DNA from: Haloprofundus marisrubri
Lineage (GTDB): Archaea > Halobacteriota > Halobacteria > Halobacteriales > Haloferacaceae
Length of the DNA: 64,000 bases
Reading direction: 5' to 3'
Assembly: GCF_001469955.1 (NCBI RefSeq)
Contig: NZ_LOPU01000016.1
Span: 351,685 to 415,684, forward strand
A program made the translations under genes and the position numbers. Below, piece after piece: positions 17,284 to 26,517 of this stretch (position 1 is its first letter; each line of letters begins with the position of its first letter). Below the pieces are notes generated by a model. That model searched no databases, was not told where the DNA came from, and saw only the letters and a program-made list of their open reading frames with translations.

Positions 17284-18819
17284 TCAGTAGGCGTTCGCAC
17301 TCCACCACCACTGGAGGTTGCCGTCGCCACCCTCCGGAGCCGACTGGTACGATACTTCGATAGCGTCGCCGTCCTGTGCGACGCTGAACGGACCTGCAGC
17401 GGCGTCGCTGGCGGCTGTCACGCTGACCGACTGCGGCGGCGCTGCGAGGCCGTGTTGCCACCGGAACGTCGTCGTCGACCCGTCGCCGCTTTGTGTCTGG
17501 TTCCCTCGGTTCGTGGTTCGATAGCCCGCGGCGTTCGAGACGGTCAGTTCCGGTGGTGGGTCCTCTCGGAACCACAGCGGTTGCGTTCCGGCGTTCCGCA
17601 AGTCGACGTCACGGATAGTTATTGGACCCGCGTCCGCTCCCGCCGCGATGCGGACGCTGTAGCTGTTGTCGGTGAGTTCGCCGCCGTAGAGGACGACGTG
17701 TCTCGGCGAGGAGGAGTCCTCGTCTCGAATCGTGACGCCGCCGGCGTTGGGTCCACTGTGGCCGTCCGACCGCGGGTTTAGAATCGACGCCCGGACCCCG
17801 CCGTCGAGCAGGATTCCCGAGCGACCGTTCGCGCGTGCGACGACGTTGACCGCCGAGACGCGACAGTCGACGAACTGGATGCCGTAGTTCTGGTTCTCGT
17901 AGGCTCGACAGCCGACGACGTCGAACCGCGCGGCGGCGTCGTTGCTCTCGATACCGCCGTCGATGATGAAGCCGCTTCGTCCGTTGTTCCGGCTGAGACA
18001 GTTGTAAAAGGCGTTGTCGAGCGACTCCCCTTCGACCGTGGTCCCGCGGTCGTTGATACCGTCGACGCCGTTGTTGTTGGTGATACAGTGGCCGAGCCAG
18101 TTGAAGTAACCGCGACCCTCCGTGTCGGTTCCGGGATGGATTCCGTGGCGGAAGTTGTCGTGCGAGCGGATGCCGTTGAGCACGCAGTCGTTGCACTCGT
18201 AGAGGTCGACGCCGTAGTAGCCGCCGTTTTGGACCTCCGTGCCGTCGACGATGATGCCGTCGGAGTTGCTGAGCGTGAGCACGGCGAGATACTGCTCGCC
18301 GTCGGTCTGTTCGCTTCCGTCGAGGAGACCCCCGACGATGGCCGCTTCCGACGCATCGTTCACCAACACTGCGGCGTAATCGCCGCCGGCGCTGAGACGA
18401 GCGTTTCTGAGGTTCAGTACGGTCTGTTCGCGAAGGCTGACGGGCTGAGAGAGACTGTAGCTGCCGACCACCTCGACGCTCTGGATGCCGGCTTGCTGTG
18501 CTGACGCGTCGAGTGCGGCTTGGATGACCGTCGCTGGCTGTCGCCCCGACTCGATAGCGCCGCCGCCGGTCTCGGCGCGGACGACTCCGTCGCCGTCCTG
18601 CCAGACGATAATCGACGGCGGCATCTCTCCGACCTCGTTTCCGGTCGGCGTCTGTCCGTTCTCGGGTTCGTCCCCACCGAACAAGGCGTAACATCCTGCG
18701 AGACCGACCGCTCCGGCGGCCCCGGCCGCTGCCAGCAACTGGCGACGGGACAACCCGCCAGCGGTTCGGTCCGAGTCGTTCGACCCCGGCCGTCCCGTCG
18801 GGCGGTCGTCGTCAGCCAT
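17284..18819 (-). CDS. Tat lipoprotein with right-handed parallel beta-helix
   Basis: A 511-residue exported protein. The Tat motif LSRRQLLAA is followed by a lipobox GLAGC with Cys43, so it is probably lipid-anchored outside the cell. Residues about 110-400 show serial short beta turns rich in Asn, Asp and Gly (NSDGIIVDGTEVQNGGYYGVDLYECNDC-type spacing), typical of pectate-lyase-fold parallel beta-helices (Beta_helix/NosD-like). A C-terminal beta module ends in LQWWWSANAY. These folds often bind, epimerise or cut uronic-acid polymers, which would fit UDP-glucuronate supply by AglM. Catalytic residues cannot be assigned. Confidence 0.85.
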   Translation of the reverse strand: MADDDRPTGRPGSNDSDRTAGGLSRRQLLAAAGAAGAVGLAGCYALFGGDEPENGQTPTGNEVGEMPPSIIVWQDGDGVVRAETGGGAIESGRQPATVIQAALDASAQQAGIQSVEVVGSYSLSQPVSLREQTVLNLRNARLSAGGDYAAVLVNDASEAAIVGGLLDGSEQTDGEQYLAVLTLSNSDGIIVDGTEVQNGGYYGVDLYECNDCVLNGIRSHDNFRHGIHPGTDTEGRGYFNWLGHCITNNNGVDGINDRGTTVEGESLDNAFYNCLSRNNGRSGFIIDGGIESNDAAARFDVVGCRAYENQNYGIQFVDCRVSAVNVVARANGRSGILLDGGVRASILNPRSDGHSGPNAGGVTIRDEDSSSPRHVVLYGGELTDNSYSVRIAAGADAGPITIRDVDLRNAGTQPLWFREDPPPELTVSNAAGYRTTNRGNQTQSGDGSTTTFRWQHGLAAPPQSVSVTAASDAAAGPFSVAQDGDAIEVSYQSAPEGGDGNLQWWWSANAY

Positions 18820-19030
18820 CTGTTTTCTCGTCTGCAGGTACGGTCGAACGAGTAGCGGACGTCGCCGGAGAGAATCGACAGTCTGCTCGGAACACAGTTT
18901 CCGCGGTCATGATGCACGACATACTCGCATGCTATACCCCTAAGTGTACTGTACTATCCGGCTGTTGACACCAACTGAAAGAACCGCACGGCGCACAACG
19001 TCGGGGAATATAGTAGTACTGTGAACAACA

Positions 19031-19053
19031 TATAATATGTAGTCCGGACTACA
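19031..19053 (+). promoter_or_regulatory. TATA box with 16-bp palindromic operator candidate
   Basis: TATAATAT at 19031-19038 is directly followed by the perfect palindrome TGTAGTCCGGACTACA at 19038-19053, just before the expected start of transcription and 12 nt before the ATG at 19065. The placement is typical of an archaeal repressor site. Confidence 0.6.
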
Positions 19054-19064
19054 CAGTCGTATCG

Positions 19065-20111
19065 ATGTGGTCACCGGAGTTGGAGTTCGTCTGCGAGCAC
19101 TGTGGGTCCGCGCTCCGCTATCGACAGCAGTCGCGGAACGGTCAGTGCCACGCCGATTGGAAGGTAGACGACGACGGCATCGTTCGACTGCTCGGCGACG
19201 GTAACGTCACCGAAGCGATGGACGCGCTGGTCGAGGCGCTGTGTGCGGACGGAATGACACCGTTCAAGCGCGCCGAGAAGTTCGAATCGGAACTCCAGCA
19301 ACTCTACCCGGAGTTCGAGTACGAGTCGTGGCTCAACCCGGACCAAGCCGACTGGGTCCGTATCGAACCGCTGGCGGGCAAAACGGTGCTCGAACTCGGC
19401 AGTCGATACGGCGCGCTCACCCGTTCGCTCACGCGACGCGCCGACCACGTCGTTGCCGTCGACACGAATCTCGATGGGCTGAAGTTCTCGGCGGCGATGA
19501 ACGCGCCCGCCGATATCGACAATCTCACCCTCGTCCACGGCGACGCCACGGACCTTCCACTCGGCGACGACCAGTTCGATGTCGTCGTCCTCAACGGCGT
19601 GTTGAAGCACGTTGGAAGCGGCGACGGCAGTGACGCCGACGCCGACGGTACGGACGCCCAACGGACGCTCTTACGGCAAGTGCGTCGATGGCTCCGTCCG
19701 GATGGCCGTCTCCTCCTGAGCGAGTGGAACAAACTGTACCCGCTTCGTCTCGCGTCCACTGTCGTCCCCACTGCCGTCGAAAAACGGCTCTTCGGTGGCG
19801 ACGACCGGCAGCATCCTTCGGCCTCGGCTCGACTCCACTCCGAACGGGGCTACGTCGGACTGCTCGAACGTGCCGGCTTCCGGAACGTGACGGTGTCGTA
19901 CGCCGTCCCGGACCGGCGCTCGCCGGCGTTCATTTTCTCCGATGACCGGTTGTTGGCGGCGTTTCTCAAACGAAAGCTGGTGTCGCTTGGGTCGTGTCTC
20001 CACGGCGCTGTCTCCCCGCAGGTTCTCTCCCGAGTGCCGTTGCCACCGGGGACGAGACGGCTGCTCGGAGCGCTCACACCGGCGTTCAAAATCACCGCCG
20101 ACGCCGCATGA
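19065..20111 (+). CDS. SAM-dependent class I methyltransferase with zinc-ribbon-like N-terminus
   Basis: A 348-residue protein. The N-terminus holds FVCEHCGSALRYRQQ, a possible half zinc ribbon. The Rossmann methyltransferase core starts at VLELGSRYGALTRSL (motif I), then VVAVDTNLDGLKFS (motif II), LVHGDATDLPL and DVVVLNGVLKHV. The C-terminal part has the LRPDGRLLLSEWN segment. It overlaps the following kinase-like gene by four bases (ATGA), so the two proteins probably act together on one small molecule or glycan. The substrate is unknown. Confidence 0.85.
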   Translation: MWSPELEFVCEHCGSALRYRQQSRNGQCHADWKVDDDGIVRLLGDGNVTEAMDALVEALCADGMTPFKRAEKFESELQQLYPEFEYESWLNPDQADWVRIEPLAGKTVLELGSRYGALTRSLTRRADHVVAVDTNLDGLKFSAAMNAPADIDNLTLVHGDATDLPLGDDQFDVVVLNGVLKHVGSGDGSDADADGTDAQRTLLRQVRRWLRPDGRLLLSEWNKLYPLRLASTVVPTAVEKRLFGGDDRQHPSASARLHSERGYVGLLERAGFRNVTVSYAVPDRRSPAFIFSDDRLLAAFLKRKLVSLGSCLHGAVSPQVLSRVPLPPGTRRLLGALTPAFKITADAA

Positions 20112-21058
20112 TAGCCGCTCTCCTCGACCGCGTTGCCGACCGATTCGACGCCGACCGGTCGGCGCTGTCGTACAGTCTGTACAGCGGCACCCGCGGCCCG
20201 ACCGGCTACATCACGGTGTTCGTTTACGAATCGGAGAACCCGGTGGCTGTCTGTCGCTTCGCACGGTGGGACGACGCCGAAGTTCACGGCGAGTGGGAGC
20301 GCCTCACCCGTCTCCGTGACCTCGTCTCGTCGTCGGAACGCCTCCGAACGACCGTCGAGACCCCACTCGACGTCGAATACGTCGACGACACGCCCGTCAT
20401 CTTCAAGGAGTTCCTCGGTGGGCAACCGGCGCACTACTCGTTTCGCCACTTCGACCAGTACGCGGAGACGTTTCTCTCGAACGCCACCGACTGGCTGGTC
20501 GCCTTCGCCGAGGGGACCGTCGACGCCCGAACGTACGACTCGGCGGCGAAACGAGAACAGCTCTCGGCGTCGACGCTTCCCGGGTCGGACGCGTACGTCG
20601 AGCACTTCGCTACCGACGACCAGTTCTTCCTCGGACCGACACACGGTGACTACGACGGCACGAACATCCTCGTCGGGTCGAACCTCGACGTGCGGTCGGT
20701 CATCGATTTCGAGTACTTCCAGACCGACGGCGTTCCGCTCGTCGACCTGTTGAAGCTCATCATCGAGACCGCGCTGTACGTGTTCGACAGCTACACCGAG
20801 GCGACGAACCGCGCGTTCTTCCGGGACTGTCGGTTCTCGCGCGCAGTCGGACGATGTGTCTCGACGTACTGTTCGGGAGTCGGTATCGACGAACGTCGCT
20901 TCGTCGACGTGCTACCGTTGTATCCGGCGCTCAGACTCGGACCGACACCGAGAGCGGACCACACGCCGTGGAACCTGCGGTTCTATCGGCATCTCTACGA
21001 TACGCTGTCGCTCACGGATGCTATCGTCTGGGCACCCGACTGCAAAAATAGTCGCTGA
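20108..21058 (+). CDS. aminoglycoside-phosphotransferase-family kinase-like protein
   Basis: A 316-residue protein of the APH/choline kinase fold. The catalytic-loop motif THGDYDGTNILVG and the metal-binding VIDFEYF are clear; the N-lobe has VIFKEFLGG. Translation is coupled to the methyltransferase gene. A phosphotransferase acting on a sugar or a glycan-linked small molecule is plausible here, but no substrate can be read from sequence. The start at 20108 is dictated by the ATGA overlap. Confidence 0.85.
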   Translation: MIAALLDRVADRFDADRSALSYSLYSGTRGPTGYITVFVYESENPVAVCRFARWDDAEVHGEWERLTRLRDLVSSSERLRTTVETPLDVEYVDDTPVIFKEFLGGQPAHYSFRHFDQYAETFLSNATDWLVAFAEGTVDARTYDSAAKREQLSASTLPGSDAYVEHFATDDQFFLGPTHGDYDGTNILVGSNLDVRSVIDFEYFQTDGVPLVDLLKLIIETALYVFDSYTEATNRAFFRDCRFSRAVGRCVSTYCSGVGIDERRFVDVLPLYPALRLGPTPRADHTPWNLRFYRHLYDTLSLTDAIVWAPDCKNSR

Positions 21059-21113
21059 GAGACCACGGGCCGTCGCCTCTGACGACCGTTCGGAATCTCG
21101 GCGGTGATGCGTC

Positions 21114-22250
21114 TCAGTCCAGCGGACCGCTCGTCGACATCTGGAGGTTGTCGAAGTAGAGCATGTTGTCGCTGGGCGAGGTGTCGCCGCCGCCGTGGTA
21201 GATGTTGAACCACAGCGTCTCTATCTTCAGGTCTTCGGTGTCACGGAACCGAACGTCGGTCTTCTCCATCGCCTGCTCGCCGTCTATCCACCCGCGGAGG
21301 ATACCGTCGTTCTCGCCGGGGGTGTTGAGTTTGACGTAGCTGTCGATCTGGTAGTACTGACCGGGTTCGATGGTGCCGTCCCAGCCCCACCACTCGCCCC
21401 AGTTGTTCATATCCGCGTGGTAGCAGTAGAACGAGAGTTCGGCGCCGCCGCCGTCGGCCGGCATGAACGCCATTCGGGCGGACCAACCGTTCGTCCCGTC
21501 GGCGGCTCTGCCGCCCCAACCGGCGTTGTCGTAGGTGCCGGCGGGGCCGGGAAGCTTCCCACCGTCGGAGGTGACGTCGAAGCCGGGGTCCAGACGGAGG
21601 TAGTAGCGCGTCCAGAGTTCTTCGGGTTCCGACATGCCGTTGTCGCTGAAGTAGTACTTCATGTCGGTGCCGTAGTGGCTCCCCTCTTCGAGGTGGACCT
21701 GCAGCGCCGTGTCGGTGCGCGCTTTCTCGCCCTCGATGATGTCGTTCCACCCCGACTCGCTGACGTCGAACTTGTCGAGATACGAGTCGTCGGCGAAGTT
21801 GATTTTCACGTCGGCGTTGGTCGCCCCACCGGTGTCGCCGCGGCCGTCGTCGCTCCCGCCGGCCTCGCCGCTGGCGAGCGTCTGTACGCCGTTTGCCATC
21901 TGGACCTTGAGGGTGTTCTGGTCGGTTCGGAGCCACATGTCGCCGACCTGTGCGTTTTCGGGGTCCTGTTCCCGCGTCGGAACGCGGAAGCGGTTCTGCG
22001 CCGTCAGGTTGCCGACTGTACCGCGCTGCGGCAGCGGCGCGAGGTTCCACTGCTCGCCGTCGCCGAGATATCGGTTGCCCGTGTCCATCGCCAGGAACTT
22101 CGCGCCGGCGGCCGGCGTGTACGAGTCGAGCTTCGATTCGACGTCACGAATCTCGACGTCTTTATCTATCTTCTTGAAATTCTCGTTTAGAGGTACGTTC
22201 CAGTCGGCGGTTCCTTTCTTCGGAGTGTTGTAGCCGTGATTTTGCGTCAT
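21114..22250 (-). CDS. polysaccharide-lyase-like protein with tail-fibre-like N-terminus
   Basis: A 378-residue protein. Residues 1-60 (GYNTPKKGTADWNVPLNENFKKID) resemble phage-fibre and surface-protein attachment segments; 60-120 form a short beta module. A linker with DGRGDTGG at 135-142 leads to a concanavalin-like jelly roll (about 145-378), with LWTRYYLRLDPGF, GWGGRAADG, SFYCYHADM and YFDNLQMS, resembling PL14/PL20-type lyases on uronic polymers. No signal peptide is visible, so export is by an unknown route or it acts in the cytoplasm. It is convergent with the kinase-like gene. Confidence 0.75.
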   Translation of the reverse strand: MTQNHGYNTPKKGTADWNVPLNENFKKIDKDVEIRDVESKLDSYTPAAGAKFLAMDTGNRYLGDGEQWNLAPLPQRGTVGNLTAQNRFRVPTREQDPENAQVGDMWLRTDQNTLKVQMANGVQTLASGEAGGSDDGRGDTGGATNADVKINFADDSYLDKFDVSESGWNDIIEGEKARTDTALQVHLEEGSHYGTDMKYYFSDNGMSEPEELWTRYYLRLDPGFDVTSDGGKLPGPAGTYDNAGWGGRAADGTNGWSARMAFMPADGGGAELSFYCYHADMNNWGEWWGWDGTIEPGQYYQIDSYVKLNTPGENDGILRGWIDGEQAMEKTDVRFRDTEDLKIETLWFNIYHGGGDTSPSDNMLYFDNLQMSTSGPLD

Positions 22251-22674
22251 AGATATGGGATGTTTTGTACGAAGTATTTCGAGTTACGCTGCCCGAACCG
22301 TTGCCTCGGACGCGCGGTTGGCAGCTCGCGTGAGACGTCTGCGACGCCGACTCAGCGTAGACCATCTTCCGGAACTATCAGATATCATAGTTTCACATTT
22401 CCTCGTGCAGACTCTGTTTCCCACGCACAACGGCAGTTCGGACAGTCGAAGGTAAACCTTCTGATTCTTCGGTTAAACACGTATTTACAGCTAGATTTTC
22501 GCTCGGCGACCGCCGGACGTAGCCGGGGTATGCGCCGACCCGACGACGGCTGATTTCTTGTCAGTTCAATGGTTAATTACGCCCTCGTTTTCGGTGCAGC
22601 CGACGCCGATGTTGTAATAGTCAGATTCCGTTCACGAGGGTAGATTTATATGCTAGATTACAGTTATCCGAACT
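22251..22674. other. intergenic region between divergent genes
   Basis: 424 bp of lower GC without a convincing gene. It contains the plus-strand box TTTATAT at 22645-22651, 24-30 nt before the GTG at 22675, implying a leaderless transcript for the DUF1616 gene. Nothing else stands out. Confidence 0.5.
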
Positions 22675-23733
22675 GTGTCGGTACGCGACTCGCTCGTCGT
22701 TCAGTTTCTTGACCTCGTCCTCTGTGCGGTTCTCGTGGCCGCGTACGGCGTACTAGTAGCGACGTTCGGCCTCTCTTCGCCGGGTATCGCACTTTTGGGA
22801 GGTCTGTTGGTGGGGTTCGTTCCCGGCTACGCCATCGTCTCCGCGCTGTTTCCGAAAGCGGAGACGAGCGTCGACCTCCGCGGCGACGCGAAACGGCTCA
22901 CGTTCGGCCATCGAGTCGTTCTCTCGGTCGGGACGAGTTTTATCGTCGGTGCGCTCCTCGGACTGGTGTTGGCCAGTTCGCCGACTGGTCTTTTCGCCGG
23001 ACCAACTATCGTCGCCGTCGGGGCGCTGAACGTGGTCGGACTGCTCGTTGCGGCGGGACGACGGTGGGCGACACCGCCCGACCGCCGGTTCAGCCTTCAT
23101 CGGCCGCGCGGCGTGACCTTCTTCACCGCGTCGAGCGGCCTCGAACGGATTGTTACGGCGCTGCTCGTCGTCGGCGTTCTGGTCGCGTTCGGCGGTATCG
23201 GCTACGCCGTCGTCACGCCCGACCGAGGTGAGACGTTCACTGGCTTTTCGGTGCTGACCCAGAACGACACCGGCGAGTTGGTCGCAAGTAACTACCCGAC
23301 GAACGTCGTCTCCGGGGAGTCGAGCGACCTCTACGTCGAGATAGCGAACGAGGAGAAAAGAGTGGTCGACTACACCGTCGTGGTGTTGCTCCAATCGGTC
23401 GACGAGGAGACCGGCGCGGTCACCGCGAGTTCGGAACTCCGGCGGTTCGAGGCGAGCGTCCCCGCCGGTGAGACAGCGACCCGCCAGTTCACGTTCCAGC
23501 CGGACCGTGCGGGCGAGAACCAGCGAGTCCAACTGCTGCTGTACCGGGGGTCGCCGCCGACCGACCCGACCCGGGCGAACGCCTATCGGTCGGTGCACTT
23601 CTGGACGACGGTCAGTGCGACGGGCCAAGCGAACGCGTCGGTCGTCCCCCGAGCGGATACGTCGCTTGCTCCCGCTCTCCGAGCGGACGTTCCGCCCGTC
23701 TCGGCCGTCTGGTCTTCGGGAGGTTCCGTCTGA
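22675..23733 (+). CDS. DUF1616-family membrane protein
   Basis: A 352-residue protein starting at GTG. Four transmembrane helices (about 8-30, 35-55, 80-105, 110-125) plus one near 160-185 precede an extracellular domain (about 190-315) with YPTNVVSGESSDLYVEIAN, YTVVVLLQSVD and VQLLLYRGSPP. This arrangement is the DUF1616 family, frequent in archaeal surface-glycan loci. The extracellular domain is homologous to the single-helix protein at 48083-48682. Its Ser/Val-rich end overlaps the next start (TGATG). Confidence 0.85.
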   Translation: MSVRDSLVVQFLDLVLCAVLVAAYGVLVATFGLSSPGIALLGGLLVGFVPGYAIVSALFPKAETSVDLRGDAKRLTFGHRVVLSVGTSFIVGALLGLVLASSPTGLFAGPTIVAVGALNVVGLLVAAGRRWATPPDRRFSLHRPRGVTFFTASSGLERIVTALLVVGVLVAFGGIGYAVVTPDRGETFTGFSVLTQNDTGELVASNYPTNVVSGESSDLYVEIANEEKRVVDYTVVVLLQSVDEETGAVTASSELRRFEASVPAGETATRQFTFQPDRAGENQRVQLLLYRGSPPTDPTRANAYRSVHFWTTVSATGQANASVVPRADTSLAPALRADVPPVSAVWSSGGSV

Positions 23734-24002
23734 TGTCGGCGTCGGGTCCACACCGTCTCGTCCTCGTTACGGCGGTCTGGGCGACGCTCGGAACGACGTG
23801 GCTCGCCGTCGTCGGCGCGCTCACCCCGGGGTTCGTCTTCGCCATCGTTCTCTCGGGATTCGCCGTCGCGTTCGAGTTGACGACCCCCTCGCATCACCGC
23901 CCGGTGTGGGTCGTCCGTGCAAGACGGGCACTCGTCGCGCAACTGCTGCTGTTCGGTCTGTACGTGCCGCTCAGGCTGTACGACCTCTACGTCGGATTCT
24001 GA
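23733..24002 (+). CDS. small membrane protein coupled to the DUF1616 gene
   Basis: An 89-residue protein with two transmembrane segments (about 8-28 and 30-47) and a basic, amphipathic C-terminal third ending in LRLYDLYVGF. Start overlaps the DUF1616 stop (TGATG), showing coupling. Function unknown. Confidence 0.7.
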   Translation: MSASGPHRLVLVTAVWATLGTTWLAVVGALTPGFVFAIVLSGFAVAFELTTPSHHRPVWVVRARRALVAQLLLFGLYVPLRLYDLYVGF

Positions 24003-24035
24003 GACTGCGGCGGCGTCAGTCGAACGTCTGCACCG

Positions 24036-24911
24036 TCAATCGAGCGACTGCTCCGCCGACCGTGCGGACTGCTCCGCTGACCGTGCGAACTCGTCGCCGG
24101 TTTCGACGCTGCACTCGACGAGGTAACTCCCCTCGGGTCGGCCGGGTTCGGCGTCGACGCGAACCGGTTGGCCGAGTCCGGACGCCATCGCGGTCCCGAG
24201 AAACGACGTGGTTGGATGGTCGAACCGCGTCAGCGGCGTGAGCGCACAGCCGAGCAGTCGGAAAGTGGTGGAGTCGTCGCTTCGGTCGACGACTTCGACG
24301 GCGTCGGCGAGGCCGAACCCGTCGACGACCGCCTCCGCCAGTTGGTCGGAGAGGCGACGTGGCTCTGCGGCGAGCGACTCGTTCGTCTCGGCGAGATACG
24401 ATTCGAGCAGTTTCGCACCGACGGGCCGACTCCGTCGTCCGACCGACGTGTTCCCCGCCGATGCGGACGCGAGCGACGCGTCGTCGCCGGTGAGAATCAG
24501 TCTGATGTCGCTTCCGCCGACGTCCATCTTCGTCGACGGAACGTACACCTGCCGTGCCGACTCGTCGACGACGTCGTGACCGTCGACGTAACTCCCGTAC
24601 ACCCCTTCGGTGACGAGGTCCGAGACGGCCGTCTCGGGTGCGAGATAGTAGGTGAGCACTGCGACGTACAGCGTGACCGCACCCAACGCAGCCAGCAGCC
24701 ACTGCTGGGTGAGAACCCCACCGGCGGCGAGTACGAGGCCCAACGCCGCCCCCACCCCCGCTACGACAACCCATCGTCGGGAACGTGAACGGACTCGTCC
24801 GGCCCCGTCGAGTCCGGGGACGGAAACGTCCGTCTCGGTACTCGTCGAAGAACTGTTTCGTCGACTCTGCTCCGACCGTTCGACCACGTCGGAGGTCTGT
24901 TTCTCGGTCAT
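24036..24911 (-). CDS. haloarchaeal two-helix membrane protein with cytoplasmic domain
   Basis: A 291-residue protein. A charged N-terminus of about 45 residues precedes two transmembrane helices (about 47-66 and 70-90) and then a soluble domain with SDLVTEGVYGSYVDG, QVYVPSTKMDVGGSDIRL and a DxRLL-type beta segment. The C-terminus contains a direct repeat, SAEQSARSAEQS, from a short nucleotide duplication. The ATG at 24909-24911 is preferred over longer readings. It recalls haloarchaeal domain-of-unknown-function proteins; no function is assigned. Confidence 0.75.
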   Translation of the reverse strand: MTEKQTSDVVERSEQSRRNSSSTSTETDVSVPGLDGAGRVRSRSRRWVVVAGVGAALGLVLAAGGVLTQQWLLAALGAVTLYVAVLTYYLAPETAVSDLVTEGVYGSYVDGHDVVDESARQVYVPSTKMDVGGSDIRLILTGDDASLASASAGNTSVGRRSRPVGAKLLESYLAETNESLAAEPRRLSDQLAEAVVDGFGLADAVEVVDRSDDSTTFRLLGCALTPLTRFDHPTTSFLGTAMASGLGQPVRVDAEPGRPEGSYLVECSVETGDEFARSAEQSARSAEQSLD

Positions 24912-25269
24912 AGTTGGCGTGTTCTCCCCACAGACACTGCGTGTCCGGTTCGTACGCTCACGTTCGGGAAGCGACGGTATTATATTACGCATTATTTCCC
25001 GAACGAAACGTTCTGCGAAAGATACTGTTTTCTCGCATACATTTTCACCGGCGAGAGGGAGAACGCTGTAACGACGCGCTCCGGGAGTTCGGAGGCGTTT
25101 CCGGGGTGCTATCAACCCCGTCTCGCAGTGGTCACGCAGCGAACAGTTATGGGCGCTGCCTCTGAGTGGTGACGTAAATGGACGAAGCAGTCGTACCGAC
25201 CCGAGTACACGCGTCGATACCACGCTCCTGTGGACGACCGGCCCACGACGCCGAAACGGTGAGTCGCTG
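24912..25269. other. intergenic region upstream of the first GT4 gene
   Basis: 358 bp. It holds the promoter region of the minus-strand protein gene (lower GC around 24960-25030) and a 30-codon mini-ORF before the glycosyltransferase, described separately. Confidence 0.5.
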
Positions 25270-25270
25270 A
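25178..25270 (+). CDS. possible leader mini-ORF before GT4 gene
   Basis: A 30-codon reading (MDEAVVPTRV...) whose TGA at 25268-25270 overlaps the glycosyltransferase ATG (TGATG). The junction would allow translational coupling. The peptide has no recognised family and could be chance. Confidence 0.3.
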   Translation: MDEAVVPTRVHASIPRSCGRPAHDAETVSR

Positions 25271-26379
25271 TGCGCGCCGTCGGATTCACCGACCTGCGGC
25301 CGTTCGAACTCGAAGCGCCGTTGTCGGCGATGGACGCCGAGAGCGTCGTCGTCTCGCTGGACCCGGACGCGGGCGCGTTCGAGCGGACGCTCTCACACTT
25401 TCGCCGCGGCCGTGAGGCACTTCGTGAGAGCGATACGGACGTGTTGGTCGTGTACAACGGCTCCGGAATGCTGGGCATCGTCTCGGTGCTTCTCAGCCTC
25501 CTATACGGGGTTCCGCTCGTCGTCAGAGCCAACGGCGACCTGTTCAGACAGCACGACGAGAAACGACAGGAGTACCGACAGACGAGACAGTGGGGGCGAT
25601 GGCTGGCGTACTGTGCGCTCTCGGCGCTCACCCGCGCGACGTTTCACTACGCGGATGGGTTCGTCGCCGTCTCGGAGTCGCTCGCGGAGACGCTCGCACG
25701 GGAGACGTCGTGTCCGCGCGAGCGGATTCGCGTCGTTCCCGGTCCGGTGACGCCCTCACAGTACCGACGAACCGCCGTCGCAGACGGTGCCTCCGAGGAC
25801 CCCGCCACCGGCACGATGACCGTCGTGACCGTGACGAACCTCCAGTACCGCGGGAAGTACGACGGCGTCTGCCGACTCGTCGACGCGATGGTCGAACTCG
25901 GCGAACGCCGAGACGACGTCAGTCTGGTCGTCGCCGGCGACGGTCTGTACTACGATGCGGTCGAACGCTACGTCGAGGCACGGACGGAAGACGACCCGCT
26001 GGGGACGCGTATCCACACGCTCGGCTACGTGAGCGACGTCGCGGGGTTGTACGCCTCGGCGGACCTCTTCGCGTACGTCTCCGAGATTGACGCGTATCCG
26101 AACGTCGTCATCGAAGCGCAGGCGGCGGGACTGCCCGTCGTCGCCAGTCGGGGCTACGGTATCGACGAACAGATAACCGACGGGGAGACGGGCGTTCTCG
26201 TCGACGCCGACGACACGACGGCGCTCGCGTCGACGCTCGACGACCTGCTCTCGGACGCCGACCGACGCCACCGACTCGGCACGACTGCGGCCGACCGGGT
26301 CGCAGAACGGAACGCGCCCGAGACGCTCGGCCCACAGATGCAGCAGGCGCTCGAAGCGATTCTCGCCCGCGTCGAGTAA
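25270..26379 (+). CDS. GT4-family glycosyltransferase 1
   Basis: A 369-residue GT-B enzyme of the GT4 (glycosyl transferases group 1) family. The N-terminal half carries LLYGVPLVVRANGDLFRQ; the donor-binding half has VVAGDGLYYDAVE, LGYVSDVAGLYASADLFAYVSEIDAYPNVVIEAQAAGLPVVAS, with the E-x7-E retaining-enzyme motif in the last part. Cytoplasmic, it adds a sugar to a lipid-linked or growing glycan. It is followed after 138 bp by a second GT4. Donor and acceptor unknown. Confidence 0.9.
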   Translation: MRAVGFTDLRPFELEAPLSAMDAESVVVSLDPDAGAFERTLSHFRRGREALRESDTDVLVVYNGSGMLGIVSVLLSLLYGVPLVVRANGDLFRQHDEKRQEYRQTRQWGRWLAYCALSALTRATFHYADGFVAVSESLAETLARETSCPRERIRVVPGPVTPSQYRRTAVADGASEDPATGTMTVVTVTNLQYRGKYDGVCRLVDAMVELGERRDDVSLVVAGDGLYYDAVERYVEARTEDDPLGTRIHTLGYVSDVAGLYASADLFAYVSEIDAYPNVVIEAQAAGLPVVASRGYGIDEQITDGETGVLVDADDTTALASTLDDLLSDADRRHRLGTTAADRVAERNAPETLGPQMQQALEAILARVE

Positions 26380-26517
26380 GTCCGTGGGCGAGGTTCCGTA
26401 GATACCCGCCGACGAGCGCTCACGGTACTCTGTGAACGCAGTCGACGTAGTCGACACGGCCGACACACAGCACACTCGACACAAACGCTATTTACCTGAC
26501 TGCTGACCTGTCCCCAG

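Noticed and set aside
22236..22553. 105-codon open frame upstream of the DUF1616 gene
   Set aside because: Overlaps the start of a real minus-strand gene and lacks acidic haloarchaeal composition.
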